A stretch of 10,607 bases of DNA from Bacteroidales bacterium. Its GTDB lineage: Bacteria; Bacteroidota; Bacteroidia; Bacteroidales; Muribaculaceae. The translations under genes and the position numbers were made by a program. How positions within the stretch are numbered: position 1 is the stretch's first letter; each line of letters opens with the position of its first letter. Where the stretch lies: NCBI GenBank assembly GCA_004552395.1, contig SFOK01000059.1:1-10607 (forward strand), in the 5' to 3' direction. The notes under the pieces are model-generated. The model was not told where the DNA came from. It saw nothing but the letters and a program-made list of their open reading frames with translations, and did not search any database. This document shows, piece after piece, positions 1 to 5,825 of this stretch.

Positions 1-1
1 G

Positions 2-850
2 GTCATCCGATTCGGGGTAGAGGTCGTCGATTAAGACCGAACCGGGCTTTGTGTCGGGGTAGGGCGCCTCAATGGTTGTCAGGAGCAGAAGGTCGCCGAA
101 GTCGGTGTCGGTAAGGGCTATCACTGTTTCGGTCCCTGCCGCGGCCGTCGGATCCAAAGGTGAGATCGGAAAAACCTCTTCGGCCGGGAGATCCGTTATA
201 TCTGCCACAAGTGCCGCTTCGGGCCTCACCTCAGCCTCTATGGCGCCTTTGGGTCCGGCCTCCGCTTCCGGTTCAGCCACGGGCTTAGCCTTGGGCTTGA
301 GCGCAGCTTTTGCCACGGACTTTCGTGCCGTAGCGGACATAGGTTCGGCAGGCGAGGGCATAGGTTCTGCAGACGCTATCGGGGCCGCTGCGGTTATGGA
401 GTCGCGGCTTATATCCGAGGGCGTTGCCGTCTCTTTGGCCAGACGGACGCTATGCGGCTGTGTGGCGTTCTGAGGCGTATCTTCGAGCACTATGCGATAG
501 CCTGCGAAGCCGAGCAGAGCCAGAGCAGCCGCAGCGGATATGCCGACTGCGAACCGCCGCCAAGGCCTGCGCTTTGCCTCTCCAAAGTCTTCCGCCTTGG
601 GAGCAGCAACAGCTTCTGCTTCGGCTGCGAGAGCCGCATCGAGGCGGGCCCTGAGAGCGAACGGCACCTCGGCTTCCGGGGCCTGAATACTCATTCCTTC
701 CAGAGCCAGGAAGAGACGGCGCTCGCGCTCAAGCTCCTCAGGCAGTGCTCCGGCGGTCTCAAAGATACGGCGCAGCTCGTCGGTATCGGCCTGTGAGACC
801 GTAGCGCCGTAATATCTCTCTATGAGTGTATGCAGTCTTGAAAGGTCCAT
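2..850 (-). CDS. Putative anti-sigma-type single-pass membrane protein (C-terminus beyond window)
   Basis: I read 283 codons from an ATG at 850 to the window edge with no stop, so the 3' end is missing. The first ~96 residues are cytoplasmic in character and start MDLSRLHTLIERYYGATVSQ, followed by an acidic helical stretch containing LPEELERERRLF. This resembles the short N-terminal domain of proteins encoded right after ECF sigma factors in Bacteroidetes. A basic stretch (KRRPWRR, about 93-99) precedes one membrane segment at about 100-121, giving an N-in topology. The remainder is periplasmic and rich in Ala, Pro, Lys and Glu, notably at 177-201. The gene starts 38 bp after the sigma factor stop, so the two are very probably co-transcribed. 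The inferred job is to hold or release the sigma factor in response to an envelope signal. I see no FecR-type domain and no zinc-binding anti-sigma motif, so the role rests on position and topology. Confidence 0.72.
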   Translation of the reverse strand, partial: MDLSRLHTLIERYYGATVSQADTDELRRIFETAGALPEELERERRLFLALEGMSIQAPEAEVPFALRARLDAALAAEAEAVAAPKAEDFGEAKRRPWRRFAVGISAAAALALLGFAGYRIVLEDTPQNATQPHSVRLAKETATPSDISRDSITAAAPIASAEPMPSPAEPMSATARKSVAKAALKPKAKPVAEPEAEAGPKGAIEAEVRPEAALVADITDLPAEEVFPISPLDPTAAAGTETVIALTDTDFGDLLLLTTIEAPYPDTKPGSVLIDDLYPESDD

Positions 851-888
851 TATCTGATGAGTTGAGAGTATCGTTCTTCAGCGCTCGT

Positions 889-1377
889 TTAATAATTTTT
901 GTTAAACAAGATCTTAATCTTGCGCCGGCCGCGGGAGAGAAGTTGTCTCACATTGGCCGGTGTCAGTCCGGTAATCTGCGCGGCCTCTTCGGGTGTCAGT
1001 CCGCCCAGAGCTATGAGCCTCACGATCCGCTGCTGCGCTTCCGGCAGCGTGGCTATGATCCTGAGCAGCAATTGCCGGGTTTCTCCGGCCGGACTGTCGG
1101 GAGGCGCTTCTGCCGAGGGGAGTTCGGCGGCTTCATCGAGACGGGAGAGCTCGCGGCGTCGCTCCAGCATATCCAGGCATTGCATCCTGACCGCTTTCAG
1201 GCAGTACGCATCTGGCTTCTCCATGTCGGGGAGCGGGGCCTGCGAACGCCAGAGCTTCAGCAGAGCCTCCTGAAGCGCGTCGGCCGCGTCGTCGGGGTCG
1301 CGGAGCAGACGTCGGGCCAGACCGAGCATTTTCCCCAGCAGAGGGTCGACCGTGCGGTTGAATTCCTGAAGCGTCAT
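889..1377 (-). CDS. ECF-type sigma-70 family RNA polymerase sigma factor
   Basis: This is a 162-residue protein, a normal length for a group 4 (ECF) sigma factor, which has only regions 2 and 4. Region 2 spans about residues 10-80 and includes the typical DPDDAADALQEALLKLWR core-binding helix. A short acidic and proline-rich linker (about 81-100) follows. Region 4 spans about 101-156, with LPEAQQRIVRLIALGGLTPE leading into the helix-turn-helix (about 127-150) and a basic end (RGRRKIK) for contact with the -35 element. It lies 43 bp after the receptor gene and 38 bp before the membrane protein gene, all on one strand. It probably directs transcription of its own cluster or of envelope genes in response to a signal sensed by its membrane partner. 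The ATG at 1377 has no obvious Shine-Dalgarno sequence, as is common in this phylum. The target promoter is unknown. Confidence 0.9.
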   Translation of the reverse strand: MTLQEFNRTVDPLLGKMLGLARRLLRDPDDAADALQEALLKLWRSQAPLPDMEKPDAYCLKAVRMQCLDMLERRRELSRLDEAAELPSAEAPPDSPAGETRQLLLRIIATLPEAQQRIVRLIALGGLTPEEAAQITGLTPANVRQLLSRGRRKIKILFNKNY

Positions 1378-1420
1378 CCGAAGGTCTGTGACATACTTTT
1401 ATCGTCGGCCGGCTTCGTTA

Positions 1421-3664
1421 TCAGTTGCCTTTCGAGCTTCCGGAGGCTTCCGATTCACCCTCTATCTTGTTGGCCGTGCGTTTCACATCCTGTTTGAGCG
1501 AGCCGAAACGGAAGGAGACCCCCAAATTTACACCCCAGTACGGGCGGCGTGTCGAGGAATAGACGCGGGCTGTCTCGCTCTCCTGCGTATAGCCGTTGGT
1601 GCGTACGGCCGGCACTATGTTCTGCGCGCTCAGCGAAAGGGTCAGCGCGTCATCCTTGAGGAACGAGCGGCTCACTCCTAAACCGTAGTAATAGCTGTTC
1701 TCACCCTTGCTCTGGAGATCCTGCCATGCGGTCCAGTAATTGCCCCATAGCGACACGCGTATCTTGCAAGGGAAAGTATAATTGGCGCCGGCGTAGAAGA
1801 ATGTCTGCCAGTAATGCTTCTTCGTGCTCAGGAGCTCCGAATCCGCGCTCAGATGCTCGTAGGTGGCGCTCGTCCAGAGATCGCACGAGAAGCGGCTTGT
1901 GGGATTCCAGTTCAGCGAGAGATCCGCGGAGAAACCCTTTTCCTTGCCCACATTGGCGTAGGTGGTGTTTATCACTCCGTCTTTCGAGAAAATGATATCG
2001 GTGATACCGTTGCGCTGGAAGTAATAATTGGCGCTCACTTCGCCGGTAAGCGGATGGTCGTAGTTGGAGTAGGTGAGCCTCAGATTGTGGAGCTTCTCGC
2101 TCTCCAGATCCGGATTACCGTAGGAGATCTGTCCCTGTGAGAAATTATTCACGAAGGGGTTGAGGGTCCCCAGGCCCGGTCGCGAGATACGCATCTGATA
2201 TGCGGCGCGAAGCGAGGAGGCTTCCGTCAGCGAATAAGACACGGAGGCGTTCGGCACGAAGTCGTTCAGATTCGACGTGAAGTTGTCGTAACCCGCCACC
2301 TTGTAGCGGATACCCATGTGGGTGTGTTCGTAGCGCAGACCGGCGCGGCCGCTCAGCGAGCCGTATTTCACCGAGACGGTCGTATAGGCCGCCATGATGT
2401 CGCGGAACTGAGTCAGCTTCATGTGCTGCGCCTGATTCTCGATGAGGTCCTCCTCGCTCAGTCCGAAGAAGGCGCGGTCGTTGGAGGTGTTGGTGTAGAA
2501 GTAGCCTTTCAGACCCGCTTCCAGAGTATAGTGCCCGTTGATCTTGTTGGTGTAGTCAAGCTGTATGGTGTGAGGCATCGAATCTCCTTTCGAATCGTTC
2601 TTGCTGAAGATATAGTCGGTCGGGGCGTTGTAGCGCTCGTAATCGTCGATGAGGGTGAAGTTGTCCGATCCGTAATATCCGAAATTGTAGGAGGCCACGA
2701 TAGTATGATCTTGCCGTCCTAACGTGTGCTGATACGAAAGCATGCCTCCCGCGCTCGTGCCGTTGTAGCGGCTCTTCGTCCGCCGCTTTATGAGCCAGGT
2801 GAGCGAACCGTCGGCGGCAAACATCTCGTTGGTCTGGACAAAGGGATTCGAGGTGCCGTTGTCGGAAAAATTCAGCGACAGGGTGAAGAGGTTCAGCGTG
2901 TCGGGCTCCCACGAGGCGTTGAAATTCACACCCGTATAATTGTAGTTGTCGCAGCGCAGACGGCGGTGGCTCTTGAGCAGACGGTCTGTCTCGGAGAGCT
3001 TGTTCTCGCGCTCGGAGTCTTGTGTGAGGTATTTGTGGTATATCTGTCCGTTGGAGTAGAAAGGCTGAATACTCATGGTCACGTTGTGTATTTTCGTGCG
3101 GGCGTTGGCTGAGATGTCGAAACCGCTGGAGCCGAACCGAAGATTCGAGGTGACCATGTAGCCGTCAAGACGTTTGCCGCTCACGGTCACTATGTTGAGG
3201 ATGCCTCCCGTGCCTTCGGCGTCATATTTGGCGCCCGGCTCCTTTATTACCTCAATGCGCTGTATGGTCGATGCCGGAATGGAACGCAGCGACGATTTGA
3301 GATCCGACGTGAGCATCGGGTCCTCCTTGCCGTTCATAAGCACCTTGAAGTTCGACTGTCCGTTCACCTTTATATTGTCGTCGGCATCTATCGTCACTCC
3401 CGGCACCTTGCGCAGAATCTCTATGATAGGGGAGGAGTCCTTCTCCGGATCTTCCGCCACATCGTATGTCAGTGTGGCGCCGTCGCTCTTCACTAATTTC
3501 TTGCGCGTCTCCACCACAAACTCGTCGAGCGTGGATATCGAGTCGGTCGCGATGCCCTCGCCCCGGCCCCCGACACTGTCGGCGGGAGCCGGCTCAAGAG
3601 CGGCTGAGTATAAGTAAGGTAAGAGTATGAGCGCGATAAATAGTGCGATGCGTGTCATGTGCAT
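1421..3664 (-). CDS. Outer-membrane beta-barrel receptor, TonB-dependent type (PF14905-like)
   Basis: The protein has 747 residues. A signal peptide (MHMTR, then a hydrophobic core at about 6-19) has no lipobox cysteine. LDEFVVETRKK at about 46-56 occupies the place of the LxEVVVT segment common in Bacteroidetes receptors. A plug domain covers about 55-160, with IIEILRKVPGVTID, VLMNGKED and IQRIEVIKEPGAKYDAEGTG followed by GILNIVT. The rest is a barrel of alternating aromatic strands ending near GVNLGVSFRFG, plus a polar tail of about 25 residues (LKQDVKRTANKIEGE) of the sort seen in PF14905 proteins. The usual N-terminal carboxypeptidase-regulatory-like domain and the STN signalling domain are both absent: only about 25 residues separate signal peptide and plug. 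No SusD-like lipoprotein is adjacent, so a glycan importer of the Sus type is unlikely. The substrate is unknown. Translation could also start at Met3 (3658). Confidence 0.88.
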   Translation of the reverse strand: MHMTRIALFIALILLPYLYSAALEPAPADSVGGRGEGIATDSISTLDEFVVETRKKLVKSDGATLTYDVAEDPEKDSSPIIEILRKVPGVTIDADDNIKVNGQSNFKVLMNGKEDPMLTSDLKSSLRSIPASTIQRIEVIKEPGAKYDAEGTGGILNIVTVSGKRLDGYMVTSNLRFGSSGFDISANARTKIHNVTMSIQPFYSNGQIYHKYLTQDSERENKLSETDRLLKSHRRLRCDNYNYTGVNFNASWEPDTLNLFTLSLNFSDNGTSNPFVQTNEMFAADGSLTWLIKRRTKSRYNGTSAGGMLSYQHTLGRQDHTIVASYNFGYYGSDNFTLIDDYERYNAPTDYIFSKNDSKGDSMPHTIQLDYTNKINGHYTLEAGLKGYFYTNTSNDRAFFGLSEEDLIENQAQHMKLTQFRDIMAAYTTVSVKYGSLSGRAGLRYEHTHMGIRYKVAGYDNFTSNLNDFVPNASVSYSLTEASSLRAAYQMRISRPGLGTLNPFVNNFSQGQISYGNPDLESEKLHNLRLTYSNYDHPLTGEVSANYYFQRNGITDIIFSKDGVINTTYANVGKEKGFSADLSLNWNPTSRFSCDLWTSATYEHLSADSELLSTKKHYWQTFFYAGANYTFPCKIRVSLWGNYWTAWQDLQSKGENSYYYGLGVSRSFLKDDALTLSLSAQNIVPAVRTNGYTQESETARVYSSTRRPYWGVNLGVSFRFGSLKQDVKRTANKIEGESEASGSSKGN

Positions 3665-3681
3665 ATAGTATTGGTAGAGAT

Positions 3682-3699
3682 CGGGAGTATCGCCTCCCG
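3682..3699 (-). promoter_or_regulatory. Small hairpin in the receptor mRNA leader
   Basis: CGGGAG (3682-3687) and CTCCCG (3694-3699) form a perfect 6-bp GC-rich stem around a 6-nt loop. It sits 17 nt upstream of the receptor start codon on the minus strand. If transcribed it could limit ribosome access. The stem is short, so chance remains possible. Confidence 0.35.
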
Positions 3700-3703
3700 T
3701 AGT

Positions 3704-3750
3704 TTTAGTTGGCGGAGAAAGACTCTTCGGTTAATTTAGTTGGCGGGGAA
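3704..3750. repeat. Duplicated 16-bp motif upstream of the receptor gene (candidate operator)
   Basis: TTTAGTTGGCGGAGAA at 3704-3719 recurs as TTTAGTTGGCGGGGAA at 3735-3750. The two copies match at 15 of 16 positions and start 31 bp apart, close to three helical turns, so both would face the same side of the DNA. They lie 40-86 bp before the receptor start. No TAnnTTTG box for the housekeeping sigma factor is visible on this strand. On the minus strand the copies read CCGCCAACTAAA, which contains the AAC typical of ECF -35 elements. They could be repressor or activator sites, or recognition elements for the neighbouring sigma factor; the sequence alone does not decide. Confidence 0.5.
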
Positions 3751-3827
3751 TTTCATCCGCTCTTTATATAGAACGGCTTTTTTTGCAACTTGTGACACTC
3801 CGAGGGCATTTTCTTCGAAAAAAAACG

Positions 3828-3835
3828 TAACTTTG
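3828..3835 (+). promoter_or_regulatory. Candidate -7 box for the lipid kinase gene
   Basis: TAACTTTG fits the Bacteroidetes -7 consensus TAnnTTTG and is identical to the box before rplS in this window. It lies 61 bp before the kinase start. No TTTG is present at the expected 19-21 bp spacing upstream, so the -33 element is poor. Transcription would begin at about 3840. Confidence 0.5.
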
Positions 3836-3846
3836 TTCCCGAAATA

Positions 3847-3879
3847 GAAGTCGTTGAAACTTTGAGTTTAAGTGACTTC
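3847..3879 (+). promoter_or_regulatory. Stem-loop at the 5' end of the lipid kinase mRNA
   Basis: GAAGTC (3847-3852) pairs with GACTTC (3874-3879), and AAAC (3857-3860) pairs with GTTT (3866-3869) around the loop TTTGA. The 4-nt segments between these stems can add a T-A and two G-T pairs. The hairpin would start only a few nucleotides after the inferred transcription start, where it could protect the mRNA or serve as a binding site. It ends 17 nt before the start codon. Confidence 0.45.
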
Positions 3880-3896
3880 ATACAAACGGTAAGCCC

Positions 3897-4823
3897 ATGT
3901 CACGCAGAATCACACTCATTATCAATCCTATATCCGGAGTGAAGAAATACGCCGGACTCATACCCCGACTCGAAGAGGAACTCACGGCCGTGGGCTTCGA
4001 CCTCTCGGTGCGTCCCACCGAGTATGCGGGCCACGCCGAGGCTTTGGCACGAGTCGCGGCCGAGGAGGGCGATTATGCCGTGATAGCCTGCGGCGGCGAC
4101 GGCACGGTCAACGAGACGGCACGCGCCCTCACAGGTACACGCACTATACTCGGCATACTCCCCAAAGGATCCGGCAACGGACTTGCACGGCATATCAACA
4201 TACCCTGCGACCCGATCAAGGCCCTCGAGATAATACGCAAGGATCACCCGCAGGACTGCGACTGGTGCGAGGCCGACGGCCATCCGTTCTTCTGCTCCTT
4301 CGGCGTGGGCTTCGACGCCGATGTGGCTCACCGTTTCGCGGGCAAAGGACGCCGCGGCCTGCGCACTTACATACAGAGCGCCATGGAGGAATACCGCGTG
4401 TTCCGCCCCTCTTTCTACCGTGTGGAGACCGAAGACGGCGGATCTTGGGAGGGGAAGGCCCTGCTGCTGACTTGCTGCAACGCCTCGCAATACGGGAACA
4501 ACACCTACATAGCCCCGTCGGCCAGCATCCGCGACGGCCTTATCGACCTCACGATTGTGGCCGAGAGTTCACTTCTCTCGTATTCGCGTATGGGAATAGG
4601 TATATTCGCCGGCACGCTCCACGACTCGCACCATGTGCGTATGTTCAAGACACCCTCTCTCAAGATCATCCGCGAGGCACCGGGCCACGCCCATATCGAC
4701 GGCGACCCCGTAGAGATGGGCCGGGAGATCACCGTGATGCTCCATCGCGCCGGCCTCCGCATCTTTACCAACCCCGATAAACGTCCCTTCCGCCCGATCC
4801 TCACCCCCCTCCTCGGCAAATAA
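3897..4823 (+). CDS. Diacylglycerol kinase family lipid kinase
   Basis: This 308-residue soluble kinase has the normal length for the YegS/DgkB/LCB5 family. The catalytic domain is intact: NPISG at 10-14, the nucleotide-binding GGDGTVNE at 66-73, PKGSGNGLAR at 89-98, and GFDADV at 138-143. The C-terminal half is the usual beta-rich domain, with IDGDP near residue 270. The family transfers phosphate from ATP to a lipid hydroxyl, usually diacylglycerol to give phosphatidic acid, at the inner membrane surface. Because Bacteroidetes also make sphingolipids, a sphingoid substrate cannot be excluded. The ATG at 3897 is chosen because the first strand (ITLIINPISG) begins immediately after it. No Shine-Dalgarno sequence is visible. 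The gene stands alone, divergent from the receptor gene and convergent with radC. After the TAA at 4821-4823 the frame stays open through a repeat array up to 4979. Confidence 0.92.
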   Translation: MSRRITLIINPISGVKKYAGLIPRLEEELTAVGFDLSVRPTEYAGHAEALARVAAEEGDYAVIACGGDGTVNETARALTGTRTILGILPKGSGNGLARHINIPCDPIKALEIIRKDHPQDCDWCEADGHPFFCSFGVGFDADVAHRFAGKGRRGLRTYIQSAMEEYRVFRPSFYRVETEDGGSWEGKALLLTCCNASQYGNNTYIAPSASIRDGLIDLTIVAESSLLSYSRMGIGIFAGTLHDSHHVRMFKTPSLKIIREAPGHAHIDGDPVEMGREITVMLHRAGLRIFTNPDKRPFRPILTPLLGK

Positions 4824-4847
4824 TCCGCCCTCCTTCCAGCCAACAAA

Positions 4848-4947
4848 ATAGCTATATTAGCTAAGATAGCTTTATCTATAGTAGCTATAGTAGCAAAAAT
4901 AGCTATAATAGCTATAATGGCTCGAGTAGCTATCTTAGCTAAAAAAA
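4848..4947. repeat. TAGCTA 9-bp repeat array forming a long hairpin
   Basis: The gap between the convergent kinase and radC genes is built from 9-bp units of the form NTAGCTANN. Exact TAGCTA starts at 4849, 4858, 4882, 4900, 4909, 4927 and 4936; variants fill 4867 (TAGCTT), 4873 (TATCTA), 4891 (TAGCAA) and 4918 (TGGCTC). The spacing is 9 bp except for one 6-bp step. TTAGCTAAGATAGCT (4857-4871) is a perfect inverted repeat of 4928-4942. Inside it, 4882-4894 pairs with 4902-4914 at 11 of 13 positions plus one G-T. The array therefore folds into one long hairpin on either strand. It could act as a bidirectional terminator or mRNA end protector: U-rich sequence (TATATTTTGTTG) follows on the minus strand, but none follows on the plus strand. 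I do not recognise a named repeat family. Confidence 0.85.
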
Positions 4948-4981
4948 GAGAGCTAAGCATACACTGCTTTGGGCGGTAGGA

Positions 4982-5821
4982 TCAGAGGCGGCCGTGGTCG
5001 GAGTAGCTGTAGTAGAGGGTGTTGTGGGAGGTGACTATCACGTGGTCGAGGAAGGAGATCGAGAAGTAGGAGCAGGCTTTCTGTGTGGTGCGCGTCACAT
5101 TGTCGTCGGCTGCGCTGGGATTGAGGTTGCCCGACGGATGGTTATGGCTGATGGCTATGGCCGAGGCACCCTCCATAAGAGCCTTTTTCATGAGTATTTT
5201 TACATCGAAGATCGATGAGTCGGTGCCCCCTTTGAAGAGCTGCAGGCAGTCGATAAGTCCCCCTTTGCGGTTCATGATCAGCGCCCAGATCTCCTCGTGG
5301 TCGAGGTTGCCTATCTTGTTGCGCATCACATTGAAGATGTCGGTCGACGATCGTATCACGGGCTTTTCGAGCGGCGTCTCCAGGTTATAGCGGCGTATCA
5401 GCTCGAGCACGGCCTCTATCTGCAGCGACTTGAGCAGACCCACGCCTTTGATGGAACGCAGATCTTTGCGACTGCGGCGCTCAAGCACCGAGAGCTTACC
5501 CTCGCAGCTCTGCATGATCTCTTTGCACAGCTGTGTGATTGGATTGCCGGGCACACCGGTGCGCAGTATCAGGGCCCACAGGTCGGGGACCGAGAGCACG
5601 CCGCAGCCGTATTTCTCGGCCCTCTCGCGTGGCGTGTCGTCAGGATCCATATCCTTCACTTTGAGGAAGAAAGGCGTGGGCGCATCCTCGTAGGGCTTCG
5701 CGGACGCAAGTTTCCTCGACTCCTCTGAGGGCGCAAGTTTCCCGGACTCCTCTGAGGGTGTCGGCTTTCCGGCCTCGGAAGCAGAGCCGGCGGCGGTTAT
5801 GGACGGCAGTGTCTCTTTCAT
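4982..5821 (-). CDS. radC: RadC family protein (JAB/MPN+ domain) with an N-terminal extension
   Basis: The protein has 279 residues. The family core begins near residue 53 (LKVKDMDPDDTPRERAEKYG), followed by the N-terminal RadC domain and a helix-hairpin-helix at SIKGVG (123-128). The C-terminal JAB domain has HEEIW near 175-179 and the metal-binding signature SHNHPSG at 225-231 with D239, so the predicted zinc-peptidase site is intact. RadC was once linked to DNA repair, but that role is disputed and its substrate is unknown. The first ~50 residues are extra, low-complexity and Pro/Ser/Glu/Lys-rich, with a tandem SEES(G/R)KLA repeat. The ATG at 5821 lies 4 bp after the glycosyltransferase stop, with a weak AAAGG upstream, so the two genes are probably translationally coupled. 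If the extension is not translated there is no obvious alternative ATG before Met58. Confidence 0.93.
   Translation of the reverse strand: MKETLPSITAAGSASEAGKPTPSEESGKLAPSEESRKLASAKPYEDAPTPFFLKVKDMDPDDTPRERAEKYGCGVLSVPDLWALILRTGVPGNPITQLCKEIMQSCEGKLSVLERRSRKDLRSIKGVGLLKSLQIEAVLELIRRYNLETPLEKPVIRSSTDIFNVMRNKIGNLDHEEIWALIMNRKGGLIDCLQLFKGGTDSSIFDVKILMKKALMEGASAIAISHNHPSGNLNPSAADDNVTRTTQKACSYFSISFLDHVIVTSHNTLYYSYSDHGRL
5702..5755. repeat. Tandem 27-bp repeat inside radC
   Basis: Two adjacent 27-bp units (5702-5728 and 5729-5755) match at 24 of 27 positions. A third, decayed unit may follow at 5756-5782. Each encodes nine residues, SEES(R/G)KLA plus S or P, in the N-terminal extension of RadC. 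Because the unit is a multiple of three, changes in copy number would keep the reading frame. Confidence 0.85.
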
Positions 5822-5825
5822 GGCG

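Noticed and set aside
826..1497. Plus-strand open frame of 223 codons
   Set aside because: It overlaps the sigma factor gene in antisense and extends into neighbouring genes. The translation has no recognisable domain.
3790..3799. TTGTGACACT shared with 10097-10106
   Set aside because: The 10-mer lies at very different distances from the two promoters (about 30 and 110 bp), so a shared regulatory role is not supported and chance is likely.
4848..4947. Possible CRISPR array in the repeated region
   Set aside because: The units are only 9 bp with 3-bp variable parts. There are no spacers of CRISPR length and no cas genes in the window.
4505..4960. Minus-strand frame of 151 codons that includes the repeat array
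   Set aside because: Most of it is antisense to the kinase gene. The repetitive N-terminal part is open because the TAGCTA units are palindromic and read similarly on both strands.
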